Part shown: piece by piece, positions 41,333 through 49,650 of the stretch | How the letters are laid out: each line of letters begins with the position of its first letter | How positions within the stretch are numbered: the stretch's first letter is position 1 | The notes under the pieces: generated by a model | The model's database searches: none | Told to the model about the DNA's origin: nothing | The model's input: the letters and a program-made list of their open reading frames with translations, nothing else | Source of the DNA: Bradyrhizobium sp. Ec3.3 | GTDB taxonomy: Bacteria; Pseudomonadota; Alphaproteobacteria; Rhizobiales; Xanthobacteraceae | Direction of reading: 5' to 3' | NCBI RefSeq assembly: GCF_000472925.1 | Contig: NZ_AXAS01000047.1 | Span: forward strand, 181-64,180 | DNA length: 64,000 nt | Made by a program: the position numbers and the translations under genes

Positions 41333-42769
41333 ATGCTGAATCGCCATTTCTCCATCTATCTCGCGGCCTACATCCTGCCGGCGGCCGTCGGCTTTTTCGC
41401 GATCACGACCTACACGCGGCTCCTGAGTCCGGCGGAATATGGCGTCTACGTCGTAGGCCTCAGCATCGCCAGCATCCTGGGCGCGATCTTCTTCGCCTGG
41501 ATCAAGCTGTCGGTCTCGCGCTACCAGGCGATGTCGCCGGAGGTGGATTTTCGCGGCACGGCGATGGTTGCCTTCGCGCTGACCGTCTCCGCTCTCTGCG
41601 CCGCGGCGCCGCTGACGTTCCTCTTCCATCGCGACGTCAGCTTCGAGTTGCTGCTCGCCAGCGTGTTCGTCGCCATCACCGCGAATGCGGTCGATGTCGG
41701 TCAGGAATTCGAGCGCGCCAAATTGCGCCCGTACAGGTTCGCGGCAATTGCGATCGTGCGCAGCCTGGCGAGCGTCGGCTTCGGGCTGCTCGCGATCTAT
41801 TTGGGCTGGGGCGGGCTGGGTCTGCTCGCGGCGTTCGGGCTCGGCTCGCTGACCGGCATCGTTCTCAATCTCGCGGGCGACCAGACCAGGATCGCGCCCT
41901 GGGAGAAGAGCCAGCTCACGCAACTCGCCCGCTACGGCTTGCCGCTGACCATCGGCGGCCTCTCGGTCGCGCTCTATTCGACCAGCGACCGGCTGATCGT
42001 CGCCTATCTTCTCGGCAAGGATGCCGCCGGAATTTTCGGCGTTGCCGCCGATCTGCCGCGGCAGTTTCTGGTGATGCTGGCCTCGAGCGTCGCTGCGGCC
42101 ACCGTGCCCATCGTGTTCCGGACGTTGAGCCAGGAGGGCCATGCCGCGACCCGTGAACGACTCAACGAAAGCCTCGAGCTCCTGCTCGTCGTGATCATGC
42201 CGGTCGCGATCTGGCTTGCGCTCGCTGCGGACCAGGTCGCCGGAACGCTCGTCGGCGTCGACTTCCGCGCCGGCGTGTCGGCGCTGCTGCCGATGCTGGT
42301 CGTCGCGCGGATGCTCGGCATCGCCAATCAGTTCTATGTCCAGATCAGCTTCCAGCTCGCCGAGCGGCCCTTCATCCTTGCCGCGCAGTCGTTCCTCACG
42401 CTGGTGCTGAGCATCGCGCTGATGTTCGCGCTGATTTCGGGCTTCGGGCTGTATGGCGCAGCGCTGGCAACGTTCGCGACCGAAGCCATCGGCTTCGTGG
42501 CCGCGGTCGTCCTGATGCGCCGCGCCTATGTGCTGCCGTTCGATCCGGGCCGGCTCGCGGGCGTGGGCGTTGCTTCGGCGATCATGGCGGCGGCGATCCT
42601 TGGCGTGCGGTCCCAGGTCAACGGCACCGGCCTGTTGTCGCTGATCGTGGTGAGCTTGGCCGGCGGCGTTGCTTATGCCGGCGCAGCCTGGCTGCTCAAT
42701 GTCGCGAACGCCAGAACGCTGACGCTGCGGCTGTTGCGAAACTTCAACCGGAAGGCTCTCGGCGTCTAG
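41333..42769 (+). CDS. Polysaccharide flippase (Wzx/MATE-type)
   Basis: A 478-residue inner-membrane protein with about 12-14 hydrophobic helices. It starts LNRHFSIYLAAYILPAAVGFFAITTYTRLLSPAEYGVYVV, the typical N-terminus of the oligosaccharide flippase family (PF01943/PF13440), and has KLRPYRFAAIAIVRSLASVGFGL and LPLTIGGLSVALYSTSDRLIVAYLLG, matching the repeated-half organisation. It should move a lipid-linked sugar across the inner membrane. It is divergent from the glycosyltransferase gene, and together with the DUF6492 protein and the GH10 enzyme it defines a small surface-polysaccharide cluster. Confidence 0.9.
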   Translation: MLNRHFSIYLAAYILPAAVGFFAITTYTRLLSPAEYGVYVVGLSIASILGAIFFAWIKLSVSRYQAMSPEVDFRGTAMVAFALTVSALCAAAPLTFLFHRDVSFELLLASVFVAITANAVDVGQEFERAKLRPYRFAAIAIVRSLASVGFGLLAIYLGWGGLGLLAAFGLGSLTGIVLNLAGDQTRIAPWEKSQLTQLARYGLPLTIGGLSVALYSTSDRLIVAYLLGKDAAGIFGVAADLPRQFLVMLASSVAAATVPIVFRTLSQEGHAATRERLNESLELLLVVIMPVAIWLALAADQVAGTLVGVDFRAGVSALLPMLVVARMLGIANQFYVQISFQLAERPFILAAQSFLTLVLSIALMFALISGFGLYGAALATFATEAIGFVAAVVLMRRAYVLPFDPGRLAGVGVASAIMAAAILGVRSQVNGTGLLSLIVVSLAGGVAYAGAAWLLNVANARTLTLRLLRNFNRKALGV

Positions 42770-42778
42770 CCGATACGA

Positions 42779-44452
42779 CTAGCCGCGACCGACGAGATGC
42801 GCCGCGGAGCGCCAGGCATGATGCGACAGCACCTGGAGGCTGCGGACCGTTTCGACGCGAACGAGTGCGGTGTCGGTGGTGAGCGTCGCATTGGCGACTG
42901 CGCCGAGTGTCGCGCTGCGGTGGCGGCGCAGCACTTCGCCAAGTTCCGTCGTGCAACGCTCGAGCTCGGCGATGGCCTCGTCGGTCTGGATCGCGCGCGG
43001 ACCGGCCATGGCGTCGACGCCATGCGGGACTGGCACGACCGGCTGCGATGGTGCGGCCACGCCGCGGGCGAGCGCAGCTGCGCTTCGCATCACTTCGGCG
43101 CAGAGTTCTCCTGCGCGGACGTCCTCCGGTCCATCCCTCACTGAAGCGAAATTGATTCCGCCATTCGCCACGTCCGTCAGCCGAGACGCATGGTCGAGTG
43201 CGTGCAATGTGCTGGTCAGACTCCGTTGCTCGTCCTCGGTGTCAGGCGGTCCGGCCACCTCCGACAAAAATATCTGTGCCTGTCGCAGGGCGTCGGCGGC
43301 GTCCTGCAGCGATACGGCGGCTCTCCCGAGACGGACTGGTGCAGCTCGGCCAGCCAGTGCCGCCTCGACCCAGGCGCAGACCGTTACGAGCACGCGCGCG
43401 ATCGTTCGGCGTACCGCTTCGACGGCCACGATTGGGGTCACGAGCGCCGAGGGATCGAGACACCGCGTGAGCGGCGAGCCGCGCTCGGGCAGGATACGCT
43501 CGACCAGGCGCGTGAACTGGTTGATCAGCGGCAGCAGGACCACCACGCCGACGACATTGTACGCGGTATGATATCCGGCCAGCAGCGTGACGCCATCGAT
43601 GCTGTTCGAGGCGCGCACGAGCAGTGGGATGGTGACAGGAAAGAGCACGAGCGCGATGACGGCGGCGATCAGCTTGAAAAGAACATAGGCAATGGCCAGC
43701 CGCTTGGCGGTGATGCTCGCGCCAATCGCGGCGAGGGCGGAGCTCGTCGCCGTTCCGATATTCTGGCCGATGATCAGCGCACAAGCCTGGTCCAGCCCGA
43801 TCGCACCGGCGAAGTGACCGGACAAGGTCACCGCGACGGCGGCCGTTGACGACTGCATCAGGGCGGTCATCACCAGTCCGATCACGACGAGCACCAGCAC
43901 GCCGAGCAGGCCCGACCACCACCGCCCGTCGGGACCCGCGAGAACGGCAGGAAGGTCCGCCGGGTGCAATCGTTCGGCGAGCCCGCCCATGCCCTGCTGC
44001 AAGGTCGTCAGCCCGAAAAGCACGAGCCCGAATCCGGCGAGCGCTGCGCCTGCGCCGGATATTCGCCCGCGCGCCAGAAGCTTGGTCAACGCGCCGGCGA
44101 AGATCATCGGCAGTGCCGCGGCGGTAAGCGAGACACGGACGCCAATGAGCGCGACCAGCCAGCCGGTGCCCGTGGTGCCGATATTGGCGCCGAACACCAA
44201 TCCCAAGCCTTGCTGGAACGTCAGCAGGCCCGCGCTGACGAGGCCGATCGTCGTCATCGTCGTTGCACTCGACGACTGCACCAGGAGCGTGACGACGGCG
44301 CCCCAGAAGGAGCCGTGCAGCGGCGTCGCAGCGGCCTTGCCGAGCACGGTGCGCAGGGCGGAGCCGGCCAGCGCCTTCAGGCCTTCCGTCATCACGGTCA
44401 TGCCGAGCAAGAAAAGACCGACGCCGCCGAGTACCGAGATTGCCGTAGACAT
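42779..44452 (-). CDS. Na/Pi cotransporter family protein with PhoU-like tail
   Basis: A 557-residue membrane protein of the NptA/YjbB family. Two inverted repeats carry the hallmark QSSS motifs (LLVQSSSATTMTTIGLVSAG and LMQSSTAAVAVTLSGHF) and glycine-rich FGANIGTT and IIGQNIGTA segments; together they form the sodium and phosphate sites. The C-terminal region from about residue 330 is helical and PhoU-like. It transports phosphate (often efflux in this branch) across the inner membrane. It is convergent with the flippase gene, with only 9 bp between the two stops. Confidence 0.9.
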   Translation of the reverse strand: MSTAISVLGGVGLFLLGMTVMTEGLKALAGSALRTVLGKAAATPLHGSFWGAVVTLLVQSSSATTMTTIGLVSAGLLTFQQGLGLVFGANIGTTGTGWLVALIGVRVSLTAAALPMIFAGALTKLLARGRISGAGAALAGFGLVLFGLTTLQQGMGGLAERLHPADLPAVLAGPDGRWWSGLLGVLVLVVIGLVMTALMQSSTAAVAVTLSGHFAGAIGLDQACALIIGQNIGTATSSALAAIGASITAKRLAIAYVLFKLIAAVIALVLFPVTIPLLVRASNSIDGVTLLAGYHTAYNVVGVVVLLPLINQFTRLVERILPERGSPLTRCLDPSALVTPIVAVEAVRRTIARVLVTVCAWVEAALAGRAAPVRLGRAAVSLQDAADALRQAQIFLSEVAGPPDTEDEQRSLTSTLHALDHASRLTDVANGGINFASVRDGPEDVRAGELCAEVMRSAAALARGVAAPSQPVVPVPHGVDAMAGPRAIQTDEAIAELERCTTELGEVLRRHRSATLGAVANATLTTDTALVRVETVRSLQVLSHHAWRSAAHLVGRG

Positions 44453-44571
44453 GCGGGCTCCCGAAGTGAACGACGATCAGCCAGCCCCCTCTGACTGTAG
44501 CGCAGTTGCCGAAGTGAAGGCAGTTGACGACACAGCGTGGGAACTACGCGGCATTGAACGTTCAGTAAAAC

Positions 44572-44588
44572 AATTTGCTAAACAAATT
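44572..44588. promoter_or_regulatory. Palindrome AATTTG-N5-CAAATT, operator candidate
   Basis: Perfect 6-base arms at 44572-44577 and 44583-44588. The 17-bp architecture with TTTG/CAAA half-sites resembles sites of LacI or ROK sugar repressors. It is located between the divergent phosphate transporter and the sugar-type ABC operon. No regulator of those families is encoded in the window. Confidence 0.45.
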
Positions 44589-44748
44589 CGCTTGGCTTCG
44601 ATCGCGTTGGCGTCGCGGTGATTGGCAGGTCTGCGTTCAATGGCGAGAAGCAAATTCACCGAAATCACGGCTCTTGTGCTGCGTTGCAGCAGGCTCCCGG
44701 CGAATGCGGCCGCGGACGAGCTTTTTTCCGGGCGCGCCAGAAACCGGC

Positions 44749-44783
44749 TTGACGGCTTCGAGAATTTAGTAATAGGTTTAGTA
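44749..44783 (+). promoter_or_regulatory. Promoter candidate with 12-bp-spaced TTTAGTA direct repeats
   Basis: A consensus-like -35 TTGACG (44749-44754) is followed by two TTTAGTA repeats at 44765-44771 and 44777-44783, 12 bp apart, covering the expected -10 region, where the best match (ATAGGT at 44772) is weak. A weak -10 covered by direct repeats suggests activator- or repressor-dependent transcription. Inference from sequence pattern only. Confidence 0.4.
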
Positions 44784-44979
44784 CTACAAAAAAATAAACA
44801 TCGCGCATCGAGCTGATGTGTGGGAGGAGCCCAACCCGTCCGGACCCGTTTCCGGGCGCGGTCCGTCTCGTTCTCCATCATCTCATCGCTCATCAACTCG
44901 GTTTCAGGGTCTTGGCGTTGCTCCGGAAAAGGCGCGCGCCGGGCGGGTTCGGTGGTTCAACGATAGAGAGGAAACGGAC

Positions 44980-46338
44980 ATGCGAAGACTCAAATGGCTA
45001 GGTGGTGCAGTGACGTCTGCGGTCCTCGGGGCCGCCGCGCTGGTGGCCGCGGGCGGCGGTGAAGCCGCGGCGGAAGGGAAGCAGCTCACGCTGTGCTGGG
45101 CGGCATGGGATCCGGCCAACGCCCTGGTCGAACTCGGCAAGGACTTCACCAAGCAATCCGGCATCGAGATGAAATACGAGTTCGTCCCCTGGACGAGCTA
45201 TGCCGATCGCTTCCTGAACGAGCTCAACTCGCACGGCAAGCTCTGCGACCTGATCATCGGCGACAGCCAGTGGATCGGCGGTGCCGCCGAGAACAAGTGG
45301 TACGTCAAGCTCAACGACTTCTTCGACAAGGAGAAGATCTCGATGGACGATTTCGTCCAGGCGACCGTCGTCGGCTATTCGCAGTGGCCGAAGAACTCGC
45401 CGAACTACTGGGCACTGCCGGCGATGGCCGATGCGGTGGGCTGGACCTATCGCAAGGACTGGTTCTCGCGTCCCGACATTCAGTCGGCCTTCAAGGCCAA
45501 GTATGGCCGCGATCTCGCGCCGCCCAAGACCTTTGACGAGCTGAAGGAGATCGCCGCGTTCTTCCAGGGCCGCGAGATCGACGGCAAGAAGGTCTACGGA
45601 GCCTACATCTTCACCGAGCGCGGCTCCGAAGGCATCACGATGGGCGTGACCAACGCGCTCTACAATTACGGCTTCAACTATGAGAACCCAAAGAAGCCGT
45701 ACCAGATGCAGGGCTTCGTCAATTCGGCGGATGCCGCCAAGGGACTCGAGTTCTACAAGGAGCTCTACAAGTGCTGCACCGCGCCGGGCCTGACCAACGC
45801 CTACATGCAGGAAGGTCTCGACGCCTTCAAGTCCGGCCAGGTGGCGATGCAGATGAACTGGTTCGCCTTCTTCCCCGGGCTCTACAAGGACCCGAACGTC
45901 GGCGGCGACAAGATCGGCTTCTTCGTCAATCCGGCCGGCCCAAACGGTCACTTCACCCAGCTCGGCGGGCAGGGCATCTCGGTCGTCGCGACATCTGACC
46001 ACAAGGAAGATGCGCTCGCCTACATCAAGTGGTTCGCGCAGCCGACCGTGCAGCAGAAGTGGTGGCAGCTCGGCGGCTACTCGGCGCTGAAGGCCGTCGT
46101 CAACGCGCCTGACTTCCCCGCGAGCGCGTCGTTTGCTCCGCAGTTCCTGGAGTCGATGGCGATCGTAAAGGACTTCTGGGCCGAGCCGTCCTACGCCCAG
46201 CTGCTCCTCGACATGCAGAAGCGCGTGCATGACTACGTCGTCGCCGACAAGGGAACGGCGCAGCAGGCGCTCGATCTCCTGGTGAAGGACTGGACCAAGG
46301 TCTTCAAGGAGCAGGGCAAGCAGGTCGCCTCGCAATAA
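44980..46338 (+). CDS. Carbohydrate/polyol ABC transporter periplasmic binding protein
   Basis: A 452-residue family-1 solute-binding protein with a signal peptide (MRRLKWLGGAVTSAVLGAAALVAA...GEAAA). Mature motifs include LCWAAWDPANALVELGKDFTKQSGIEMKYEFVPWTSYADRFLNEL and DLIIGDSQWIGG, then ALPAMADAVGWTYRKDWF. The ATG at 44980 has GAGGAAA upstream. It is the first gene of a twelve-gene operon whose downstream part phosphorylates dihydroxyacetone, so a C3 or similarly small ketose or polyol is a likely ligand. A strong stem-loop directly follows, which may keep its mRNA more abundant than that of the permeases. Confidence 0.9.
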   Translation: MRRLKWLGGAVTSAVLGAAALVAAGGGEAAAEGKQLTLCWAAWDPANALVELGKDFTKQSGIEMKYEFVPWTSYADRFLNELNSHGKLCDLIIGDSQWIGGAAENKWYVKLNDFFDKEKISMDDFVQATVVGYSQWPKNSPNYWALPAMADAVGWTYRKDWFSRPDIQSAFKAKYGRDLAPPKTFDELKEIAAFFQGREIDGKKVYGAYIFTERGSEGITMGVTNALYNYGFNYENPKKPYQMQGFVNSADAAKGLEFYKELYKCCTAPGLTNAYMQEGLDAFKSGQVAMQMNWFAFFPGLYKDPNVGGDKIGFFVNPAGPNGHFTQLGGQGISVVATSDHKEDALAYIKWFAQPTVQQKWWQLGGYSALKAVVNAPDFPASASFAPQFLESMAIVKDFWAEPSYAQLLLDMQKRVHDYVVADKGTAQQALDLLVKDWTKVFKEQGKQVASQ

Positions 46339-46363
46339 ACGAGACTGCCCGCATCGACCTCAC

Positions 46364-46398
46364 TGGTTTCCCCGGGGCGAAGTGTCCCGGGGAAGCCG
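46364..46398 (+). promoter_or_regulatory. Intercistronic stem-loop after the binding-protein gene
   Basis: TTCCCCGGG (46368-46376) pairs perfectly with CCCGGGGAA (46386-46394) around a 9-base loop, and further G-C and G-U pairs extend the stem on both sides. It sits between the binding protein and the first permease. Such hairpins protect upstream mRNA or limit read-through, explaining excess binding protein. Confidence 0.5.
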
Positions 46399-46411
46399 AA
46401 CCAGCCAGCCG

Positions 46412-47386
46412 ATGGACAAGATGACCACCATTCTCCAACCCGATCATGTTACGATCCCCGGCGTGAGCGAGCCCGCCAAATCTCGTGCCACGCGACGAGT
46501 CCGCGGCCTGTCGGACCGGGCCATCGCCTGGCTGTTCGTCGCGCCGACGATCGCGCTTCTGCTCGCGATCAACATCTTTCCGCTGGTCTGGATGATCAGG
46601 CTCTCCTTCACGAGCCTCAACCTCAGCATGTCCTATCTGCCGCTGCGGTTCGTCGGCCTGGACAATTTCACCGACATCTTAACCGACGAGGATGTCTGGT
46701 TCAGGCTCCAGACCACGGCGCAGTTCGTGATCTCGTCGGTGGCGTTGCAGGTGGTCATCGGATTTGGGCTCGCGCTGCTCATCAACCGCCAGTTTCGCGG
46801 TCACAGCTTCTGGACCACGATGATCCTGCTGCCGATGATGCTGTCGCCTGCGGTCGTCGGCAACTTCTGGACCCTGCTGTTCCAGCCGCAGATCGGACCG
46901 TTCAATTACCTGATCAGCCTGTTCACCGGCGTGCCGCCGAGCTCGTTCAGCATGACCGGCGAGGTCGCGCTGGCACCGTGGACGATCGTCCTCGTCGATA
47001 CCTGGATGTGGGCGCCTTACGTCATGCTGATCTGCCTCGCAGGGCTGCGCTCCATTCCCGACTACATCTATGAGGCCGCCGAAGTCGATCGTGCCTCGGC
47101 CTGGCGCCAGTTCTGGTCGATCACGCTGCCGATGACGGTGCCGTTCCTGATGCTCGCCGTCCTGTTCCGTGCGATCGAGAACTTCAAGATGTTCGACATG
47201 GTCAACCTCCTGACCTCGGGCGGACCGGGATCGACCACCGAGCTGGTCTCGATCACCCTGAAGCGCGCGGCATTCGAGAAATGGCGCACCGGCTATTCCT
47301 CCGCGCTCGCCATCATCCTGTTCGTGACCGTGTTCGGTGCAGCCAACATCTACGTCAAGGTGCTCAACAAGGTGAAGCAACGATGA
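46412..47386 (+). CDS. Carbohydrate ABC transporter permease 1 (UgpA/MalF-like)
   Basis: A 324-residue inner-membrane permease with six predicted helices (AIAWLFVAPTIALLLAINIFPLVW first) and the EAA loop YIYEAAEVDRASAWRQFWSITLPMTVPF. It is of the MalFG/UgpAE family. The ATG at 46412 is used; an ATG at 46421 is also in frame and neither has a clear Shine-Dalgarno, so translation may be limited. Its stop overlaps the next ATG (ATGA), so the two permeases are coupled. Confidence 0.9.
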   Translation: MDKMTTILQPDHVTIPGVSEPAKSRATRRVRGLSDRAIAWLFVAPTIALLLAINIFPLVWMIRLSFTSLNLSMSYLPLRFVGLDNFTDILTDEDVWFRLQTTAQFVISSVALQVVIGFGLALLINRQFRGHSFWTTMILLPMMLSPAVVGNFWTLLFQPQIGPFNYLISLFTGVPPSSFSMTGEVALAPWTIVLVDTWMWAPYVMLICLAGLRSIPDYIYEAAEVDRASAWRQFWSITLPMTVPFLMLAVLFRAIENFKMFDMVNLLTSGGPGSTTELVSITLKRAAFEKWRTGYSSALAIILFVTVFGAANIYVKVLNKVKQR

Positions 47387-48345
47387 CCGCCGCTATCGCC
47401 AAATCCACCGCTCACTCCATCGTCGAATCTACGCCGCGCGCAAAGGCGGTGGCCGGCAGCCTGGTCATCCTCTATGCGGTGATCACGATCCTGCCGCTCG
47501 TCTGGATCGTCGCCACGGCGTTCAAGTCGCAGAGCGATGCGATTGCCTATCCGCCCAAGGTGCTGTTCCAGCCGACGCTGGAGGGCTATGTGAACCTGTT
47601 TACGGTGCGCACGCGGCAGACGCCGGACTTCATCGCAAAGCTGCCGCCACCGGAGACCTGGTACGACAAGCTCGTGCGCCAGCACGACATGGTGATCGCC
47701 GGTCCCTCGAAGGTCGTGCCGCGCTTCGTCAATTCGCTCATCATCGGCTTCGGCTCGACCTTCCTCGCCGTCTTCCTCGGCACGCTCGCGGCCTATGCAT
47801 TCTCGCGGTTTCGCATTCCGCTTGCCGACGACCTCCTGTTCTTCATCCTGTCGACGCGCATGATGCCGCCCGTTGCGGTCGCAATCCCGATCTATCTGAT
47901 GTACCGCCAGCTCAACCTGACCGACACCAGGCTCGGAATGATCCTGCTCTACACGGCGGTCAATGTCTCGCTCGCGGTCTGGCTGCTCAAGGGGTTCATC
48001 GACGAGATTCCGCGCGAATACGAGGAGGCTGCCCTGGTCGACGGCTACACGCGACTGCAGGCGCTGCGAAAGGTGGTGCTGCCGCAGGCGGTGACGGGCA
48101 TCGCGGCAACGGCGATCTTCTGCCTGATCTTCTCCTGGAACGAGTATGCCTTCGCGGTCCTCCTCACCAGCGGCGAAGCCCAGACCATGCCGCCCTTCAT
48201 CCCCTTCATCATCGGCGAAGGCGGACAGGACTGGCCGGCAGTTGCTGCCGCGACCACGCTGTTCGTCGTCCCGATCGTTCTGTTCACCGTTCTGTTGCGC
48301 AAGCATCTGTTGCGCGGCATCACCTTCGGAGCTGTACGCAAATGA
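47383..48345 (+). CDS. Carbohydrate ABC transporter permease 2 (UgpE/MalG-like)
   Basis: A 320-residue permease with six helices and the EAA loop EYEEAALVDGYTRLQALRKVVLPQAVTGI. A large periplasmic insert after the first helix (about residues 60-105, SDAIAYPPKVLFQPTLEGYVNLFTVRTRQTPDF...) is longer than in MalG and resembles the glycerol-type importers. The ATGA overlaps on both sides bind it to its neighbours. It pairs with permease 1 as a heterodimer. Confidence 0.9.
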   Translation: MTAAIAKSTAHSIVESTPRAKAVAGSLVILYAVITILPLVWIVATAFKSQSDAIAYPPKVLFQPTLEGYVNLFTVRTRQTPDFIAKLPPPETWYDKLVRQHDMVIAGPSKVVPRFVNSLIIGFGSTFLAVFLGTLAAYAFSRFRIPLADDLLFFILSTRMMPPVAVAIPIYLMYRQLNLTDTRLGMILLYTAVNVSLAVWLLKGFIDEIPREYEEAALVDGYTRLQALRKVVLPQAVTGIAATAIFCLIFSWNEYAFAVLLTSGEAQTMPPFIPFIIGEGGQDWPAVAAATTLFVVPIVLFTVLLRKHLLRGITFGAVRK

Positions 48346-48542
48346 GCGGTTCTGCGATTGCCAATGGCGGCTTGATGCGCTGGTTCCGGCGCGGTCCCTG
48401 GGAGGCCGGAGCGACGATCCTGATCGGCGTCGGCATCGTGATGCTGGTGCAGCCGTTCTCGCTCGATCTCTACAGCTATTCGTTCGTGACGATCCTGGCC
48501 GGCACGCTCGGCTACGTCATCGTGAGCCATTTTCCGGAATAG
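48342..48542 (+). CDS. Small membrane protein embedded in ABC operon
   Basis: A 66-residue protein starting MSGSAIANGGLMRWFRRGPWEAG, followed by two hydrophobic segments (ATILIGVGIVMLVQPF and YSFVTILAGTLGYVIVSHF). Its ATG overlaps the permease stop (ATGA) and the ATPase starts 10 bp after its stop. The position between permeases and ATPases is the same as that of GlpU-type small proteins in rhizobial glycerol importers. It may be an accessory subunit of the transporter; no domain is recognised. Confidence 0.75.
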   Translation: MSGSAIANGGLMRWFRRGPWEAGATILIGVGIVMLVQPFSLDLYSYSFVTILAGTLGYVIVSHFPE

Positions 48543-48552
48543 GACGGCAGAC

Positions 48553-49650
48553 ATGGCACAGATCCGCGTCGAAAACCTGCGCAAGTCGTTCGATCAGTTC
48601 ACCGCCGTCGAAGGCTCGAACTTCACCATCGATGACGGCACCTTCTTTGCGATGCTCGGCCCCTCCGGCTGCGGTAAGACGACGACGCTGCGCATGATCG
48701 CCGGCCTCGAGCTGCCGACCGAGGGCAAGATCCTGCTCGATGGCGAGGACGTGACCTTCGAGCGGGCATCCGCCCGCGACATCGCCTTTGTGTTCCAGCT
48801 CTTCGCGCTCTATCCGCACATGAACGTCGCAGGAAACATCGGCTTTCCACTGAAGTGCCAGGGCATGGGCCGCCGCGAAATTCGCCAGCGCGTCGAGGAA
48901 ACTGCGCGGCTGCTGCGGATCGAGCATCTGTTGTCGAGCAAGACGTCAAAGCTGTCGGGCGGTGACCGCCAGCGCGTGGCCCTCGGCCGGGCGATGGTGC
49001 GGCGGCCGAAGGCCTTCCTGATGGACGAGCCGCTCGGAGCCCTCGATGCCGAGTTTCGCCATCTGATGTGCGGCGAGCTCCGTGATCTCCACGATCGCAT
49101 CGGCGCGACCACGATCTACGTGACGCACGACCAGCTCGAGGCGATGTCGATGGCGGACCAGATCGCAGTAATGAATAGGGGACGCGTCGAGCAGATCAGC
49201 TCGCCGCAGGAGATCTATGATCGGCCCGCGAGCATGTTCGTTGCCGACTTTATCGGCTCACCGTCGATGAACTTCCTGCGCTTTGAGGGCGGCCTGCATT
49301 GCGGCGACCGCGCGGTCAGTTTCCATGACACCGACATTGCCGTGCCGGAGATACGCGAGGACCGTGCCAGCGCCCCGCTGGTGCTCGGCGTGCGCCCGGA
49401 ACATATCCGTTTCACCGATGCTGCGCCGGTTCGCGGCGAGGTGTTCGGCGCGGAATATCTCGGCACCAACCAGATCGTCACTGTCGACACCGCGCATGGG
49501 CGCGTTGCGGCTCGGCTGCCGTCCGCCACGCCGGTGCGGATCGGCGAGACGGTCGGTCTCGAATTCCACTCCGAACGGCTGGCGCTGTTCGATGCCGGCA
49601 GCGGCCTTGCGATCCGCACCGCGAACGGGGGAGGCGCTCGCCATGGCTGA
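48553..49650 (+). CDS. Carbohydrate ABC transporter ATPase 1 (UgpC/MalK-like)
   Basis: A 365-residue ATPase with Walker A GPSGCGKTT, Q-loop VFQLFALYPHMNVAGNIGFPLK, signature LSGGDRQRVALGRAM, Walker B AFLMDEPLGALDA and the switch His in IYVTHDQLEAMSMAD. The C-terminal regulatory TOBE domain (about 235-355: LGVRPEHIRFTDAAPVRG, LGTNQIVTVDTAHGRV) is complete. It pairs with the next gene's product; two different ATPases in one importer is the arrangement of the glycerol-type transporters GlpS/GlpT. Confidence 0.92.
   Translation: MAQIRVENLRKSFDQFTAVEGSNFTIDDGTFFAMLGPSGCGKTTTLRMIAGLELPTEGKILLDGEDVTFERASARDIAFVFQLFALYPHMNVAGNIGFPLKCQGMGRREIRQRVEETARLLRIEHLLSSKTSKLSGGDRQRVALGRAMVRRPKAFLMDEPLGALDAEFRHLMCGELRDLHDRIGATTIYVTHDQLEAMSMADQIAVMNRGRVEQISSPQEIYDRPASMFVADFIGSPSMNFLRFEGGLHCGDRAVSFHDTDIAVPEIREDRASAPLVLGVRPEHIRFTDAAPVRGEVFGAEYLGTNQIVTVDTAHGRVAARLPSATPVRIGETVGLEFHSERLALFDAGSGLAIRTANGGGARHG

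Larger units (their letters stand above)
44453..44979. other. Long regulatory region upstream of the ABC/DhaKLM operon
   Basis: 527 bp with no credible gene. It contains the palindrome at 44572-44588, a TTGACG box with TTTAGTA direct repeats at 44749-44783 and an A-rich run, after which about 170 nt of apparent leader precede the binding-protein ATG. A frame from 44818 leads into the binding protein but its first 54 codons look non-coding. Confidence 0.5.

Noticed and set aside
42779..44452. Long plus-strand frames opposite the Na/Pi transporter (for example 43190-43849)
   Set aside because: Antisense shadows; the minus strand has paired QSSS motifs and a full transporter topology.
44818..44979. 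N-terminal extension of the ABC binding protein
   Set aside because: The extension precedes the signal peptide, which needs to be at the N-terminus; the ATG at 44980 has GAGGAAA.
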